64,000 bases of DNA from Eudromia elegans. Its lineage: Eukaryota > Chordata > Aves > Tinamiformes > Tinamidae. The stretch spans positions 332,680 through 396,679 of the forward strand of contig PTEX01000300.1 of assembly GCA_003342815.1 (NCBI GenBank), read 5' to 3'. Below are positions 12,348 to 26,500 of the stretch, one piece after another (position 1 is the stretch's first letter; each line of letters starts with the position of its first letter). The notes under the pieces were generated by a model. That model searched no databases. It was not told where the DNA came from and was given only the letters and a program-made list of their open reading frames with translations. A program made the translations under genes and the position numbers.

Positions 12348-15300
12348 GAGACTTTTTTGTTATTGTTTTCAGGATAAAGGTTCTGAGTCCTTGAGATCCT
12401 GGATTTTTCAAGGGACATATGGCTTTTTTTTGTAAAAGAGAGTGTCTGAAGACTTTCAGAAATTATTTGGCAGTCTCAAATATTGATCTCAAAGGAAAAA
12501 AGCAAATTATGGCTGTAATGAAGAGGTAAAGCAAAGATGATGCAGAGCATTGGTTATGTGCTGCTTCACTTGGAGATTTGAACTTTGGTTTGGTTATATA
12601 TGTTAGCTAGATAAGTTTTGTTAACTTTGAAATGTCATTATCCTTCTGCAGATTATACTCATGATATCTCACAGATCTGACACGTGCACAATAGGCCAAT
12701 CTCTCAGCATATACCAGCCAAAGCAGGGAAAGGTGAAGGAGTATTTTCTGTTTTAAAAACTGTGCATAACTCCTAAATGATTCAGCGAATTAGAGTATTC
12801 TCAGTATTTATTCTTTGGATTGCCATCCTCTCCAGCCCATTACTAAAAATTTTAAATATTTAAAAAAATAGTAATACCTGTGGATGACAAATCCTTCAAT
12901 TCAATAGACTTCCTGGAAGAACTCTTGCCAAGGTGGAAACTCAACCTTGGATGTTTCTGAAAGAATTTGACAGCTGCTATTAAAAAAGGTATAGTGATCT
13001 GTCATGATAACAAGGTAGCATGATAACGAATTGCTCCCTTAAGAGGCATATGAGTCTTTCTTGTATGTCCAGACTGATAAACCCCTATGATTTAAATAGG
13101 AAAAATATTACAGACAGGTATCCTTTAGCAGAAATTTGCAAAGATTCAGGTGGGAGCTGCAACACCCAGAACAGAGATTCTCAATGACTGGTCTTCCACT
13201 GTGTAAACTGGCACTGTGTAAAGATGAGAGCTAAAACACACTCATCATTAGGCCACTGAAAATGGCTTTGACTTTCAGGATGCACAGAGTGATATCTAAA
13301 AAATAAACAAATAAATAGATAGCAACATCCTTAATTACTGGTGTAATTAAGTGACACCCTGTCACTTGATTTTGTTCGTGAATTCCTCCTGCACTGCTGC
13401 TAGCTAGACAGTAAAAAGAGCAAGTCCAATATTGAACATTTCACTTTTCACTCTTGTATGGCATGTCGCATGTTCCAACAATTTTTTGGCGCCATTTTTC
13501 ATTTATCTTTTAAACATTTTAAAGATATCTTTTAGAAGGGAAGAGCTGGATATTTGCCCCCATTACAAAAAAGTGATCAAATGATCTCTCGCCCTCAGAT
13601 CCATGTGGATCTCTTCTCCTTGTTCCCTACCCACTTTAACTGTAGTAGGAATGGAATGTCAGAATAGATAAGCAGGAAAAGCTACAGGAAACAGAGCAGT
13701 TTCTGCCATGCTATTGCAAACCACTAGAGAACAAGCTGAACCTCCTTTCCATCTATTCATCTACCTGGAGAAGGTATATCTTCCAAGCCAACTTCATAAA
13801 GCTTATCAGCTCTAAAACTAGGCAATAAAATATGGGAATTTTAAAATTTAATAATGAGATTACAACCAAGGATGGTGTTTATTTTACAGAAAAATCTCTT
13901 TTCACTTAGGATCAAAGGTCTGAATTCTGGCAAGTGTATTTTTGTCTTTTAGCACTGACAAGGCTAAGCTGGGCAATTTCGCACAACTCTAATTCAAAAC
14001 TTGAGCATATTCTGGCACATGTGGAAGTGAAAGACTCAATTTTTACAGGCCAGATTTCCCATTTTAGCTGTGAGAAGACCTGAGGGAAAGAGAAGGCAAG
14101 GCAAGGGAAATATTCATTTACATTCTTACTTCATAGAACCTTCTTCAAAACTTTCTGAGTCTCTTTGTGGTGCCTCTTTGGTCTTGGGACATTTTCTGAT
14201 TTTATGTATGCCTTTGCAGCTCTAAGCTTTGAGAATAACCAAAGAACTATGATATCATCTTCTAGAGCAGTCTTCCTGTAATGTCATGCCAGATGTCTAA
14301 GTGTGGTGGACTGGAGTTGAAGATGTGTAGAGACCTGAAGAAACCTCAAAGCAGACTGGTAACTTTCTGGTTAGCTATGACTTCCTTGGAGAGAATTATT
14401 TGACTCCAAAAAGAAGCCATGATCAGACTAGCATATGCACAGTATGGATGATCAGAGGACTAAGATCCTTCCTCATCCTTTAATATTAGTATGTAGAGAC
14501 AGATTTTTGAATGTGTGCCCCCTTCAGCCTCCCATGGCAGATACCCATGGCAGATCTCACACTCAAATTTACCACCCATTGTATAAAAATGTATTGCAGT
14601 TATTTGTTCCCTTAGCTTCCTTGTACTGTGGGATGTCCTATCAAGTTTAATGTTGTGGAGTTGGTCAACAGCAGTTTTACAACCACTGCCTCCATATTTT
14701 GACAAGTATTCATCATATCATCCCTTACCTGTTTCTTCTCCAAAATCGAAAAGTACCAATATATTTTCTAAAAACAAACAAATCTCATGCCCACGTGCCC
14801 AAAAATGCACAAAACAAAAACAAACAAAAAAAAAGCAACCTCCCAAACAATAACCAAAAGCAAGAGTCTCTTATGTTTACTGGAAGTGACATTTATCTCA
14901 CAGCAGTGTTACACAAATGCAATTTCCCTTGATTTCTTATAACAACTGCTAGTTTTGTCTTGTGTAAAAGGCAAAATACTTAAAACTATTATTTTCACTA
15001 AGATAATTATCTAAGTAGTTATATCTGTAATTCAAAAGCAGTTTTAATATGTTCTAGAAATATACAGTATCTCTTCGGGCATTCTCTTCATTTCATCCTA
15101 AAAACTTAATAGTGTCATGTTACATTAGAAAAAATATGCTGCAATTATTGACAAAAACTTCATAAGAGAGGATGATAGTAATAATACCTGGGGGAAATTT
15201 CTATTTCTCTAAGTACTGAGGCATAAGACAATAAAACCAATATGATATTCATTTGAACAATAGAAGAAGTCTTTCTGCTAGAGTCTGATCCTCATCAGAG

Positions 15301-16270
15301 TTTTATTCCCTTTGTTTCAGATGGAATCATGCTTCGGGAAAATAAAAGCATGATAAGATACTGACTGTGGTCAAAGCGTATGAGGAAAAAAAGGAGATTC
15401 TAATCAGCTACAGATTTTTTACTTCAGTCCCTGGAACTGGAGTAGGGAATAATAGATTGAGCCTGCTGTGCCCTGACAGCTTCATGAGGAGGAATCTTTC
15501 CCTTTAGCCCCTGTGAAGTTCCAACACAGTTATGTATGAGTTGGGGAAGGGTGGAAATACAAACGACTTTATAGCTCTTAACAAATATTAGGGAGAAAAT
15601 TACTGTTTGGACTGATTCAGCATTTAATATCTTTGCAGTTAAGTAATCCCCGGAAAGCTTGTGAGGGACAGATTTAATCATGGCAGCACTCATGTTAGAG
15701 ATGAAGAAACTCAGGACATAGGTAATAAAGGAAATTTACTACATAGTAAATTCGACAGTGAATTACAGCATGCCAGCACTACATGGTAACTTCTGAATGT
15801 TCCTTCCTCTGTTCAGGTTTTCTCCCATTCACTGTGTGCTTGTGAAGATACAGGGAATTAGGTAGAATGGCAAAGATTTTTTTATTATCATTAAAAAAAA
15901 AATTAAATTTTCAGGAAAAGTTTTTGAAGATTTTCAACTGCATGATTAGGAATTTTAGTTTCTTTTCTGGAAATGTTTTTTGCTGTTTTACAGACCTTTC
16001 CCAATTTCTAATTTTAGTAACAAATAATCAGACAAATCGCTTTAAATTTCACCACATCTTGCTTATACAACTTGGTATTGATGGTTTCTCTTCTACATCT
16101 TTAGCAGTAACAGTCATTCTTTCCATCTTGTCAGATGCCACATAGATTAGTGGCAGAGGCAGGAGTAGAACACGGAATTAAGAGTCTAGTCCATTCTTCG
16201 TGCAATCATCAATTATATATATTATGCCTGTGCTGTAGTCTAAACACACTTTATCATCTTCTATTTCACA

Positions 16271-16760
16271 GATCACAGGATCACAGAATCGTTGAGATTG
16301 GAAGGAAACTCTAGAGACCATCTAGTCCAACCCCCCTGCTCCAGCAGGGACCCCTAGAGCACACGGTACAGGGTGGCATCTTAGGCGGATTTGGAAGATC
16401 TCCCGAGAAGGAGACTCCACAGCCTCTCTGGGCAGCCTGGTCCAGGGCTCTGGTACCCTCACAGGAAAGAAGTTCTGCCTCAAATGGAGATCAAACTTCA
16501 CGTGTTTCAACTTGCAGCAATTTCTCCTTGTTCTATCACTGGCCACCACAAAGAAGAGTTTGGCCACATCCTCCTTCCATCTCGAATGTAGATTCACCTC
16601 TCAGGTACTTACTTACACATATTGATCAGACCTCCTCTCAGTCTTCTCTTCTCCAGGCTAAGCAGGCCCAGCTCACTTAGTCTTTCCTCATAAGATAGAC
16701 ACTTCAGTCCCTTAATCATCTTTGTTGCTCTACACCAGACCCTTTCTAGAAGTTCTTTTT
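16271..16760 (-). mobile_element. CR1 LINE 3' end, 5'-truncated
   Basis: Read on the minus strand this is about 490 bp of a CR1 3' end. It begins, in element order, near 16760 with the RT C-terminal region (the reverse complement of the [12 protein letters not shown]-like segment). It passes the RNFF.VRVPEPWTRLPREAVESPS-like segment at about 16395-16490 and finishes at about 16271 with the tail that gives, on the + strand, two atcacag words and ctagtccaaccccc. The terminal octamer is present in altered form. The coding frame is partly open here (16322-16597 minus) but carries no RT core, so the copy is dead on arrival. A T-run at 16758-16766 borders the 5' side of the element. Confidence 0.95.
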
Positions 16761-19700
16761 TTTAATCATATTTAAAGTACAATAAGGTGAAAGAAAGTGT
16801 GATGAATGTTTATGGCACATGGCATGCTATTTTTGTCTCACTCTCTTGGAAAATAATATAGCAGTCATATTTAATTTTTTTTGCTAGGCATTCTTTTTTT
16901 TTAAAAAAAAAAAAAAAAAGAAAAAAAAATGGGGACAGTCATTGCTTCAATTTTAACTGCCTTATCCAGAAAACAAGTTCTTCCTCTAGTTTCTATATTT
17001 TGCACACAGAGAAACAATTCTCTTACATGACAGCTCAGCTGAAGGAGTCTCTCATTTTGCATTTTCCTCAGAAATGTGCTCTTTTAACAATTACCCTTTT
17101 AAGAGGGCTTCATTTGACTGGCCCATTTGAATCATCTGAGGCAATGAATTTGCTCCTATAGATTAAAATGGGGTCTGCTGTTTTGTTTTATTTTTCTTTC
17201 TTTATCGCAACAGCTACTCAAGATGCTAGCAAAATAATAATTAACTATTCATGAGTTACTTCCATGACCTAGTTCTAATCTTTACATCTTACATCAGACA
17301 CAGCTTCAACGTGGAGATGCAAGGGGCTGTAGTCAGCAGTCTATTTCCAACCAGTGTTAATTACAATGTCACTTTGTAATGGATTTCATGTTTTTGTTTC
17401 AAGTGTTGCCTACCATCCCACCTAACAGAACAAGATGTATGTTAGGCCACACATTTCAAAGCTGGAAATTAAATGCAGAAGAGCTCAGATAGACGCCAGA
17501 AATGATTAAATAGCAGCTCAAAGGGAAAAGGAGACAGAGGAGAAAAGTTGCTCACTGGAAAACTCCAGGAAATAGGAACAGTCCAGAGTTCTTATAACAA
17601 CATTATCACTGTGAAATTACTTTTATCTAAGGAGCTTACTGTCTCTCCAGTTTGGAATCTCTTTTAGAATTATCAGTCTCAGTTTCATTCTTTTTTTCCT
17701 TCAAAACCTCCCATTCTTTCAGTACAAGTGTGGATTAACAGCAATCAAGCAAGGGCATGATCTGAACTTTTGACCTTTTGACTGTTGCGCACTAGTCTTG
17801 CTTCTACTTTCTTCCCTTCAGATTTGTAGATTAGTTGGCATTCTTATTTTTTTTTCCAGCTAGTCTTTCAACAGATGAGCTTGCAGAAAGAAAATGTTGC
17901 CATAATGGCGTTTTAAAAATACCACTGGCAATTGCTGATACGACAGCAGAAATACTTCTCCTTTCCAGATGTGCAGAAACTTCTCACTTTTTTCATCTAA
18001 GTTTCCTACCATGTGATGCTGACACACATCACTTTTTTTCCCCAATACCATTTGAATATCTAATTTTTAACTCCTTCCCTTAAATATCTTGATATCTTAA
18101 AATATAAATAAAAGCTAATAAAAGTCTGCAAAAATTGTTCTTCCTATAATACATGGTTTGTCCAGATACTTTCATTACAGCAGTTCAGTCCAATAACACC
18201 AGCATTGAATCATGTCCCTAATTCTGTAGCAGTCCTCTTTCTATTTCCTCCCGAAGTGCTTCAATATACTGTGATCACTGATGAGGTCAGGTTTCTCTGT
18301 GATGGGAAAACAAAAGTTAGGTTTCACGCCCCTTAGGATGAGGAAGGAAATAAGACATATTCCACTTTCACTAGAAATCTGTCAATAGCTTGGCTATTGA
18401 CCAAGGAGTAAAAATGTTTCCTGCAGAGCCATTTTAAATAACAGCACTCAACAGCCTGCTGCCTTACTTCAGAAAAGGAATCCACTCAGCGGATCTTCTT
18501 GGAAGAAATCATGTGATATCTTGGCTAAGTACTGTGAAAAAGAGGAACAAATTCAGATACAGCCCTTTTTCAAGTCTCCTGCTTTCTTCCTCAGTCTAAG
18601 ATTTCATGCAACACCAACCGCTTTGAAAGCTTTCTAGAGAGATCTCAGGGTTTTAGATCACCATGGTGGTGTCTTTTCCCATCTTTGATAGCTACCTAAA
18701 TGTTCTGAATTTCTATTCATGTGGCTTAGGATCTCAAATTCTGTTATCATAACAAACCTGTTGTAAGTTTTTTTTTTTTAGGTAGATAAATATTGCTTCA
18801 GTTTAGGTGATTTGTAAAGAGTTCTGCTTACCAAAATTCCAAGTCTCTTCTGAAAGTCTTCACACTTTCTAAAGGTGAAGAATTTCCAATGGCATTCCTG
18901 GAAATAAGTTCTAAGGCTTAATGCCTAAATTTCAGGCATTCATTAGAGAACATTTAGCAAATTAATTACCTTTTGGATTCAGTATTTCATTAAATGCAAA
19001 TGTCTGTGAAGGTATGGCAGATTAAAAGGCCTGAGATAAGAAACTGGATGCTTAGAGACAGTTTGAGATCTCTTCTGTATGAGAAGAGATGTATGAGATC
19101 CATGTCTGTATATGAAATTTCTCTCTCTATGACTGCTCAGTTGCTGAAACTCTGGCAAAGAGGAGTAGGGAAAGGAATTTCAAAGGACCTAAAACATCAC
19201 TTACCAAATATAGTCACTAGTTTATCAAAAGCAGTTTGATAAAATAAATTTTCCACTCAGTTCCTTATAAACTGTCAAGAAAGCAAGCAAGAAATTCTTC
19301 TATTGATTTGTTAAAAAAGTCCTGATAATTCTTCCAAAATTCACTTTTTATCTGTATTTCTTTCATGCTAAGCTTACCACTCACTCTCTACCATCCAAAG
19401 ACTATGATGCATTACCCATGCCAAATTATTTTGGTCCTCTGTCAGATATTTCTTGGTCAAGACATGGGAATCCTGAAAACAACACAAAACTTAATCTATT
19501 TTCTCCAGTTCCATTCTCAAAGGTCAAGGATGCGGTAAGAGGTATTGTCATGTGTATACCCCATTGTTTATTTTCATGGTTTATGTAGCTACACACATAA
19601 CAGCAGTACACATTTTCGTTGTGTAAGCTCATAAGAAAACAAAATTCACAGCCTGCCCTAGTTAAATTGAGCCTCCAATTCAAACAGTGCTTTCAGAAAG

Positions 19701-21671
19701 TGCTTGAGGTTAGTGCTCCTTTTTGTAGATATTAAGCTTGCTTTTTAGCTTTGCCTTGGAAAGTGGGGAAAAAAAAGCTATGTGGATGAATGTGAAGCAA
19801 ATGCATTAAAACAATTGGAACAGCTCTCTGTGGAAAGTGCTTTGCTCAGCAGTAAGGATAATGCATTAACATTTCCAGGCTAAAAGGAGTTGGAGAAGAA
19901 ACCACTTGGAAAAAAAAATAAGCCAGAATATGCTCAATTACTGGGCCTTAAATGCTTCAAAAATTTTTGAGAATGTTGTGCTGGTTCATGCCGACGAGTG
20001 TTGCTTTTTGGCATTCCAGCCCTCTTCTGCCATACCAGCCACATAAGTGTGTAACAGCATGAACTCATCAGTGGAGGGCACCAGGCCAGTCTTCTCCCAG
20101 CTGATTCCCAATTATCTATTACTCTCAAGAGAGAGTTCTTATAGGAGCATCAATAATGTTTAGGCAACTATTTGAACTGACTTTGAAATAAAGTTATCAT
20201 GTAAGATACAGGGGGATTAAGGGCAATGAAATCATGCTATTTCATAAACATGTTGTCATTATCTTTAGCTTAGTGCATTAAATTGTAGCAATATATCACA
20301 GTGAGATGTTTTGTTCCTATTACATCATGTACAGCATTTAGTAGAAATCTGATATCCACACCAGACATGGGCAAGTGGTTTTGAAACATACTACCATAAA
20401 ATGTATAGTATTCTTTATGCAGTAAAATGAGTCAAATATTAAAGTGAATAATAATGCTAAAGAGAGACATCAACTGTAGCTGATAAACATGAAATCAATT
20501 TTACAAACAAATTTGCACAAACAGGTTACAGTAAAAATAACCAGTAACAACACTGTCAATAATTAATGGGCTATTTCTCAGCCAGATTTATCAGTTTTGC
20601 CAGTTGCCCTTGACTGAGGCCCTGCATGTCCACTCTGCATCCACCACTTTAGTTTCATGTAAACTACCTCCACCCAAGCATGATGTGAATTTTGAATAGG
20701 AATCAAGATCCTCAACTGGGCTGTTCCTTTGACATATAAGGGTGTTCATGTCTCCATCTATTACACCCCCATAAAGAGCATCTAACCTCAAGGTCTATGA
20801 GATGATCTTTAACGGGGCCTTCATTCTTTTGCAGGTCCCATTTATATCCATAATTTTAAGTAGCATTTTAAGGCTGATTAAACAAAACTTCACTCCTCCT
20901 TATCAGTCTCTCATTTTTAAGCAGACATGTCTCTTACACTATAATATACAGTGAATATCTTGCCACCACCACAGATTTCATATATCAAATAATTAGTTTG
21001 TTATCTCAGGCTTTCTAATACTTCTGTCTTTGTTTTTATTACCCATATTTTCTTTAGACATGAAATGTCAGTGGCTTCTGTCATCTTTTCCCATCCATTG
21101 CATTTAAACATAAGGTCTTTCTAACATGAGACACTTCATACCATTAAAAGCTCCTTTGTCATCTTTATGCAATAAAAAGTACATTGATTTGCATTTCACT
21201 CCATCTAAACATACAATTACGAGCAAATAACTTATATGAACTGCAATTGTAAATTGAAAAATTTCCATCTGAATGTACACACTTATTTTAAGCAAATGTT
21301 AGAAAGAAAGGGTCATCAGTATAGTCAGAGATAAATTCATATTCACATCCAAATGAATACTCATGGAAAACGTTTCCAGTGCTCCATCTAGTAGAATATG
21401 TAACAAAGTAAAATTTATCACAATCATTCTCCATAGAATATGATGATCCAAATCCTTTTGGAAAGATTAGAAAAACTGGACACAAACCTCTGTGTACTTC
21501 TGAGTCAGTCCCTGTCAAGGAGAGTCTGGGAGAGTAGCTTTGTTCCTGCTCACTACGGCTATTTTTCTCCCATGTTGAATTCTTGTCTGGTCAAGGTCTT
21601 GATGATTAGAAAAAGGTAGAAACTTGTACAGATCTCTTAATTCCCTTTGGTAAATTTTGCCTTTTCTTCTA
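16761..21671. other. Unique AT-rich DNA, no gene recognised
   Basis: Apart from the T9/A17 junction at 16894-16929 and a 9 bp stem with 5 nt loop at 19068-19090, I see no organised feature. Open frames are below 95 codons and have no recognisable domain. Confidence 0.6.
16894..16929. repeat. T9-A17-G-A9 homopolymer junction
   Basis: Nine T run directly into seventeen A, then G and nine A. The T/A junction can form a perfect 9 bp hairpin. Such tracts are unstable in copying, so length here may vary or be misassembled. Confidence 0.85.
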
Positions 21672-21726
21672 GAATCAGAAAGTGATTCAGGTTGGAAGGA
21701 CCTTAGGAGATTTCTGGTCCAATGTC
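21672..21726 (-). mobile_element. CR1 3' terminal fragment (minus)
   Basis: About 55 bp matching the reverse complement of a CR1 3' end: an agaatc.gaaagtgattcaggttgga segment followed by a form of the ..tggtccaat.. word. It is immediately followed by a CR1 piece in the opposite direction (21727-21832). Only the tail is present. Confidence 0.75.
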
Positions 21727-21832
21727 TGGACCTGTTTAGCTGGGCCTCTTTTGCCTGGAGAAAAGATTGAGAGGGGATCTAATCAATAAGTATAAATAGC
21801 TGAGGGAAGAACCATTCTGTGATTCTGTGTGA
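21727..21832 (+). mobile_element. CR1 fragment with internal deletion (plus)
   Basis: The first part (gacctgtttagctgggcctc, then gattgagaggggatctaatc at 21764-21783) matches the CR1 region at 6307-6350 of the larger copy in this window. The match stops around 21805 and the sequence jumps to the terminal octamers (attctgtgattctgtg, about 21814-21829). Some 250 bp of CR1 between these points is missing. The fragment abuts a minus-strand CR1 tail. Confidence 0.8.
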
Positions 21833-23424
21833 CTCAAGCAGGGTTAGCTCTGCGGTCAAACCAGGTTTTTTGGGACTTTAGTGAATGAAGTCTGAAAAGC
21901 CTCCAAGAATGGAATCTGCACCTTTCTCGGAAACCCTTTCCACTCCTTGACTGTGCTCAGATGGATTTTTTTCCCCCCTTACGTCCAGTAGGAAATTCTC
22001 ATGTTTCCATCTCTCAATCTTTGCCATTTACCTCAGTAGAAAAATTGTCAAGTGATACCATGTACCATGCAGTACATAAACTTCAAAGCTAAGGTAACCT
22101 ATGTATTACAAAAATAAATAGGTTTTAATAGGAGAAAATCCTCCTAGGACACAAGATTATAAGATACATACTTAGTGACTGACTTACAGTCTGACTTTGG
22201 AAAACAAGGAACTGGAATAGGACTGAGAAGTAAATAACTAGCTGAAGATGATTTTCCAATGTAATAGGATAACTAAGGGAAGACTTTTATAAAGGAAATA
22301 TATTGGAAGTTGGAAATGTCACGCATAAGGGTATGGTTTTCATATTCTTCATATGGGCTATAAGTCCATCAATAGTTTATTATTCCTGGTTCTGATATGT
22401 ATTTTATATTTTTCAAAGAAAGTTGACTAGGTGGAGAGTCTTTGTAAAGAAATATGCATTTTCAAGTTAGTAAGTGGGTATAGGAATTTTTATGACTTTA
22501 CACTACTTAAATTGCATTAAATTTCAGATGACATAATTGTGAACTCTGCCCTCTGATTGTGCAAGTTTGCTAGAGTTCTCTCATTTTGTGCTACTATATA
22601 TACTAAATAATATATATGCACATTAACAATAATATATAATTTTCCCCTAGAAAATACCTGGAGAATTCCATAATTTCAGATTTTTTGTCCTAAATTCTGT
22701 TATACTATTTTTGAAAAATCGATGCAAAGAATTGAAATCCATTCTTAAATATTCTCACTAAATCTATGTTGAAATCAAAATCCACATCTTATTTTATATA
22801 TAATGATATAATCTCTTTGCAATATGTTCTACCTATTATCAGCCTTTTGCCACATTCAACAGTGACTCCAAATCTTAATTTTCTTTCTTGTCCTGGAAGC
22901 CCTTCTTCCCTCTTTTTCTTTCTCTCTGGAGGAAGTAAGTACATTGCAAGATCAGACCACAATGTGTCCTGACTTGTAATAACCTTAGCAAGAGAGCTGC
23001 AATTTGACAGATCTGCAGCCATAATCAATTTAGAGATGTCATTCATGCACTGGATTGGAGATATGCTTTCACAGTTAATGAGCTCAATCCACCTAGAAAA
23101 TTTAACCTGTATAAAACACTGTGATATGTCCTCTCAACAGCAAAGGCTACAATGGACATAAAAGATCTGTCCTTATCCAATTTCTCAGAGAATCTCAAAA
23201 GCAGCCCAATGTCACAGGTACAGTTTCTCAAGGAGGCTTAGACTTCAGCCTCTCTTTTATGTCAAAGAGACATAAGCAAAAAAACCCATACTGTAGAACA
23301 TCTGTCCTGCCTTCACCTTCTCCTCTTGCCTTCACCTTTTCCTCTAGGTACACGTAACTTTCCTCCACTACTGTGAGACAGGAAGCAGCCAGACACACAT
23401 GAATGAAAAAACACAGAAACACAA

Positions 23425-23513
23425 ACATATGTATGTGTATATAAAAATATATATGTATAAAATAAATGTATGCACATATGTATATATACACATGCAAACA
23501 CATGTATATATAT
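23425..23513. repeat. TA/TATG/CA microsatellite
   Basis: Imperfect mixture of TA, TATG and CACATG units over about 90 bp. It produces artificial open frames on both strands. Confidence 0.85.
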
Positions 23514-26500
23514 TCCAATAAACTATTCCCTTCCAATGCACAATTTATGCAGTTAGATAATGCACAGATATTTAGAGATACACGTGAATTAAAAACCTCG
23601 GCGAATAGAACAGAACTATTTCTGTTAATACCTTATTTCAAGGACTACCATGTCATTTCAAATTGCAAGTCTATGACTCGGATTGTATTCATAAGACTCT
23701 ACAAGCCTTCAGAAGAACTCAAACCCATTTTGACAATACTAGGTGATGATTCATGGATTTCTAACAAAATCAAACATATGTAGTAGTTTTAGATTAAGTT
23801 CTGCTTTCTGATTTTTGAAGCAAAACTTGAGGAGCAGCTGTAAACTAGAGTTAGTACAGCTTCTTTCAAATAGACTGTTAGATTTTAAACAGCTCTGGAA
23901 CTGACAAAATAAGTAACTCCATCATAGAGAGGGCAATTTTATTCACTCGTGGCTATTGACAATAATTAAATTCTTACAGTGGTGAGATTTAGTATGTAGG
24001 GTCATAAAATCTAAGAAATGATCATAGATACTAGCAGAAATAACAGCATACTAACTCAAATGCTATAACATATGACCATAATTATTTAAGCTGTATCGAA
24101 TAGGACCAGTTTGATTCTATTTTTTTTGAAGGTAAGTAATAAATATAGCTTGCAAATAGTTTCAAAACACTAATTTTATTAAAAAGTGTTTTTCCTTAAG
24201 CTTTTGAACTGCTGTGGTTTTGAGAAACTTATTTCTATAGTTGATGAATTTGATTAAAAACAAGCAAACAAACAAGTCTTCAAAAAGTCTAATAACATCA
24301 GAACCAACGGAAAACAATGAAACTCAGTTCTTTTATAGTTAATGAATAGCCTGTTCCTTCCTTACAACTGAAGAATGGATTTCAGTAACTGGAACCTGAG
24401 TGTCTTATTTCTGCAGGTCTCAAAGGAAAAGAAGTGAACTATATAGCAGGTGTAATTTTGGTATTATCCTATCCAGCCAAAGGTTGGATTTGTGAATAAA
24501 ATGAATGCTGTAATGAGTAGCAGTAAAATTCCTGCCTTCCAGTGTCATGTTTGTAGATTAATGCATGATCCAGGTGCTCTTGTATTTGTCGGTGTTGCTG
24601 GTTAGAGCCAAAGAAAGCCAGTGTAACTTTGACATCTTTTTTTGCTGTCCAAAGAACATTTCTAATTTGAAATTAGAGACTACCTAGACATATTTTATGT
24701 TATTTTGCATATAATAACAATAAATGTGATTATCAACGTCCTGGTTTAATAGCATAAACATGGTACGGATGACATTCTACACCCATAAAGAAATTAAATA
24801 ATGAAAATATGTTTACATATATTCTAGATAAATCCCACACAAGTGTGTGCCTGTGTTAGGAACACAGGTATACATAAATACATACATGAAGAAAACATGA
24901 CATTCTAAGTCAATGGTTTTTTTTTGTCATTGATTTTAATACTTATGAGTTTACATGATATATTCTGCAATGACATGTTATTAATACTGGACTAGATACT
25001 GAAGTTCTTAATTAACTAATCTGAAAAAAACACATGTTATGCATAAAATCAATAAAAATCAGTAAAGTTATAAATTAAGTAAGCTTCTAGTAATTAAAAA
25101 GAGTGGGACGTGACTTATCTCTAGTGACATGAGAGACAGAAAATTACATTTCCACTTACAAGTAGATGTATTTACACCTGTATTGGTTTAGTATACTTCC
25201 GGGATCCACTGCACACATGTTCGCACATACTGAATATTGGCAGATAACCTCTCCATGCCTGTGTAAATGTGTAACTTGAACCTACTGAATGGCTGTACAC
25301 AATGGCTTTTATTGAATTGTTTCAGGTTTCCTATCAGGGCTTTGTTTTCCCCCTTCTATCTGAGTGTTCAGATTTCTAGAAGTGGTTCTTTGATGCGTGC
25401 TCATAAACACTGAAGGATTTCCCCTCCCTCCTCCTTTCCTTCAATTCCCTCTTTGTGCTTGGATCAGCAATTCAACAACCAGCCTTTGTCCATGTTGTAT
25501 TTACAGCTACACTCCTCTCAAAAGACTGACTTATTTATTTATTTAAGCTGGGAGGGGCTGGGATGAGAGAAAAGTTTTTTGGCTTTCTTGCAGGCAGGGT
25601 GCAGAGGACAGCAAATGAGCAAGGCAAACCCTCAAATGCTGGGATTTTTTTCCTGTAACATTTATTGTTTCCTAACAGTTGATGCACGAGTAATCTTATT
25701 GTATTTTAGATGTGCCCTTGTGGGTTTACAGGTGAGACATTTTGTCATGATGTTTGCAGTTAAAAAGGGCCCCCTCTCCTCTTTTATTTTGATATAACTT
25801 GCTGTCGAACTGGTTTGGCAAGTTGGTTAGAATTGCTTCCCTAGCCCTGCAAAGCAGACAGAAACTTTCCTTGTTGAATTCTCTTATAAGGCATATACCC
25901 AAAGCTGCACTCTCCTCTCAGAAACAAAGGAACTGCCCTCCCCCACAGATCTTCATAGAAAAGACCTTAACAGAATAGACCAGTTTTTGACAGAAGACAT
26001 CCTAAGTACCTAATAGCCTCACATATGGCCCTCTTTTGCCACTACTGTATTATCTTCGGGGAAGATTTGTGGCACTTTATATGTTTCTTTTGTTGAGAAG
26101 ATTGTAGTATGTCTTTTCTTACTGTTTTGTTACCATGAAGGCTTGAATTATAATGTTTCTAATCTATTCGTCCCTCTTTAGACATGCAACACTCCAGCTG
26201 GCATAAATCAGTGCTTTCTTTTTTGCTAAAGCTTTTACTGCGTGTGCCATTAAAAACATTTGCTCCTCTGAAGTGATTGCAATCCCAGAGCATCTCTTGC
26301 TCCATAAAAATACCACGGCTATTGGCATGATGGACTAACTAGTTATTCTTCAGTAAGATCTACTGTGTCTTCCCTCTGCTGCAGAAATCATACTGTGAGC
26401 TATGGCGATGATTTCTAATTAAATATTAAAGACAGACATCCCTGATGAAGAACATAATTACTAGTAGATATTATTCCTGGTCCTTATATTATCATTGTTC

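Larger units (their letters stand above)
6688..16270. other. Unique AT-rich DNA, no gene recognised
   Basis: No exon, RNA gene or transposon is recognisable. Visible structure is limited to simple repeats (T14 at 7144-7157, GAAA-like 7210-7238, A18 at 8463-8480, A18 at 12330-12347), a perfect inverted repeat at 8394-8418, and a 12 bp tandem duplication at 9423-9446. An isolated GGCGCC with E2F-like flanks lies at 13484-13498. All open frames are shorter than 100 codons and unremarkable. Confidence 0.6.

Noticed and set aside
16322-16597. 91-codon minus-strand frame as a gene
   Set aside because: It is the C-terminal coding part of the CR1 at 16271-16760, not a separate gene.
19068-19090. 9 bp stem and 5 nt loop as a microRNA precursor
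   Set aside because: The stem is far too short, and pairing does not extend beyond it.
23228-23536. 102-codon frame with Tyr/Ile/His-rich sequence and its + strand partner
   Set aside because: Produced by the TATG/CACA microsatellite at 23425-23513.
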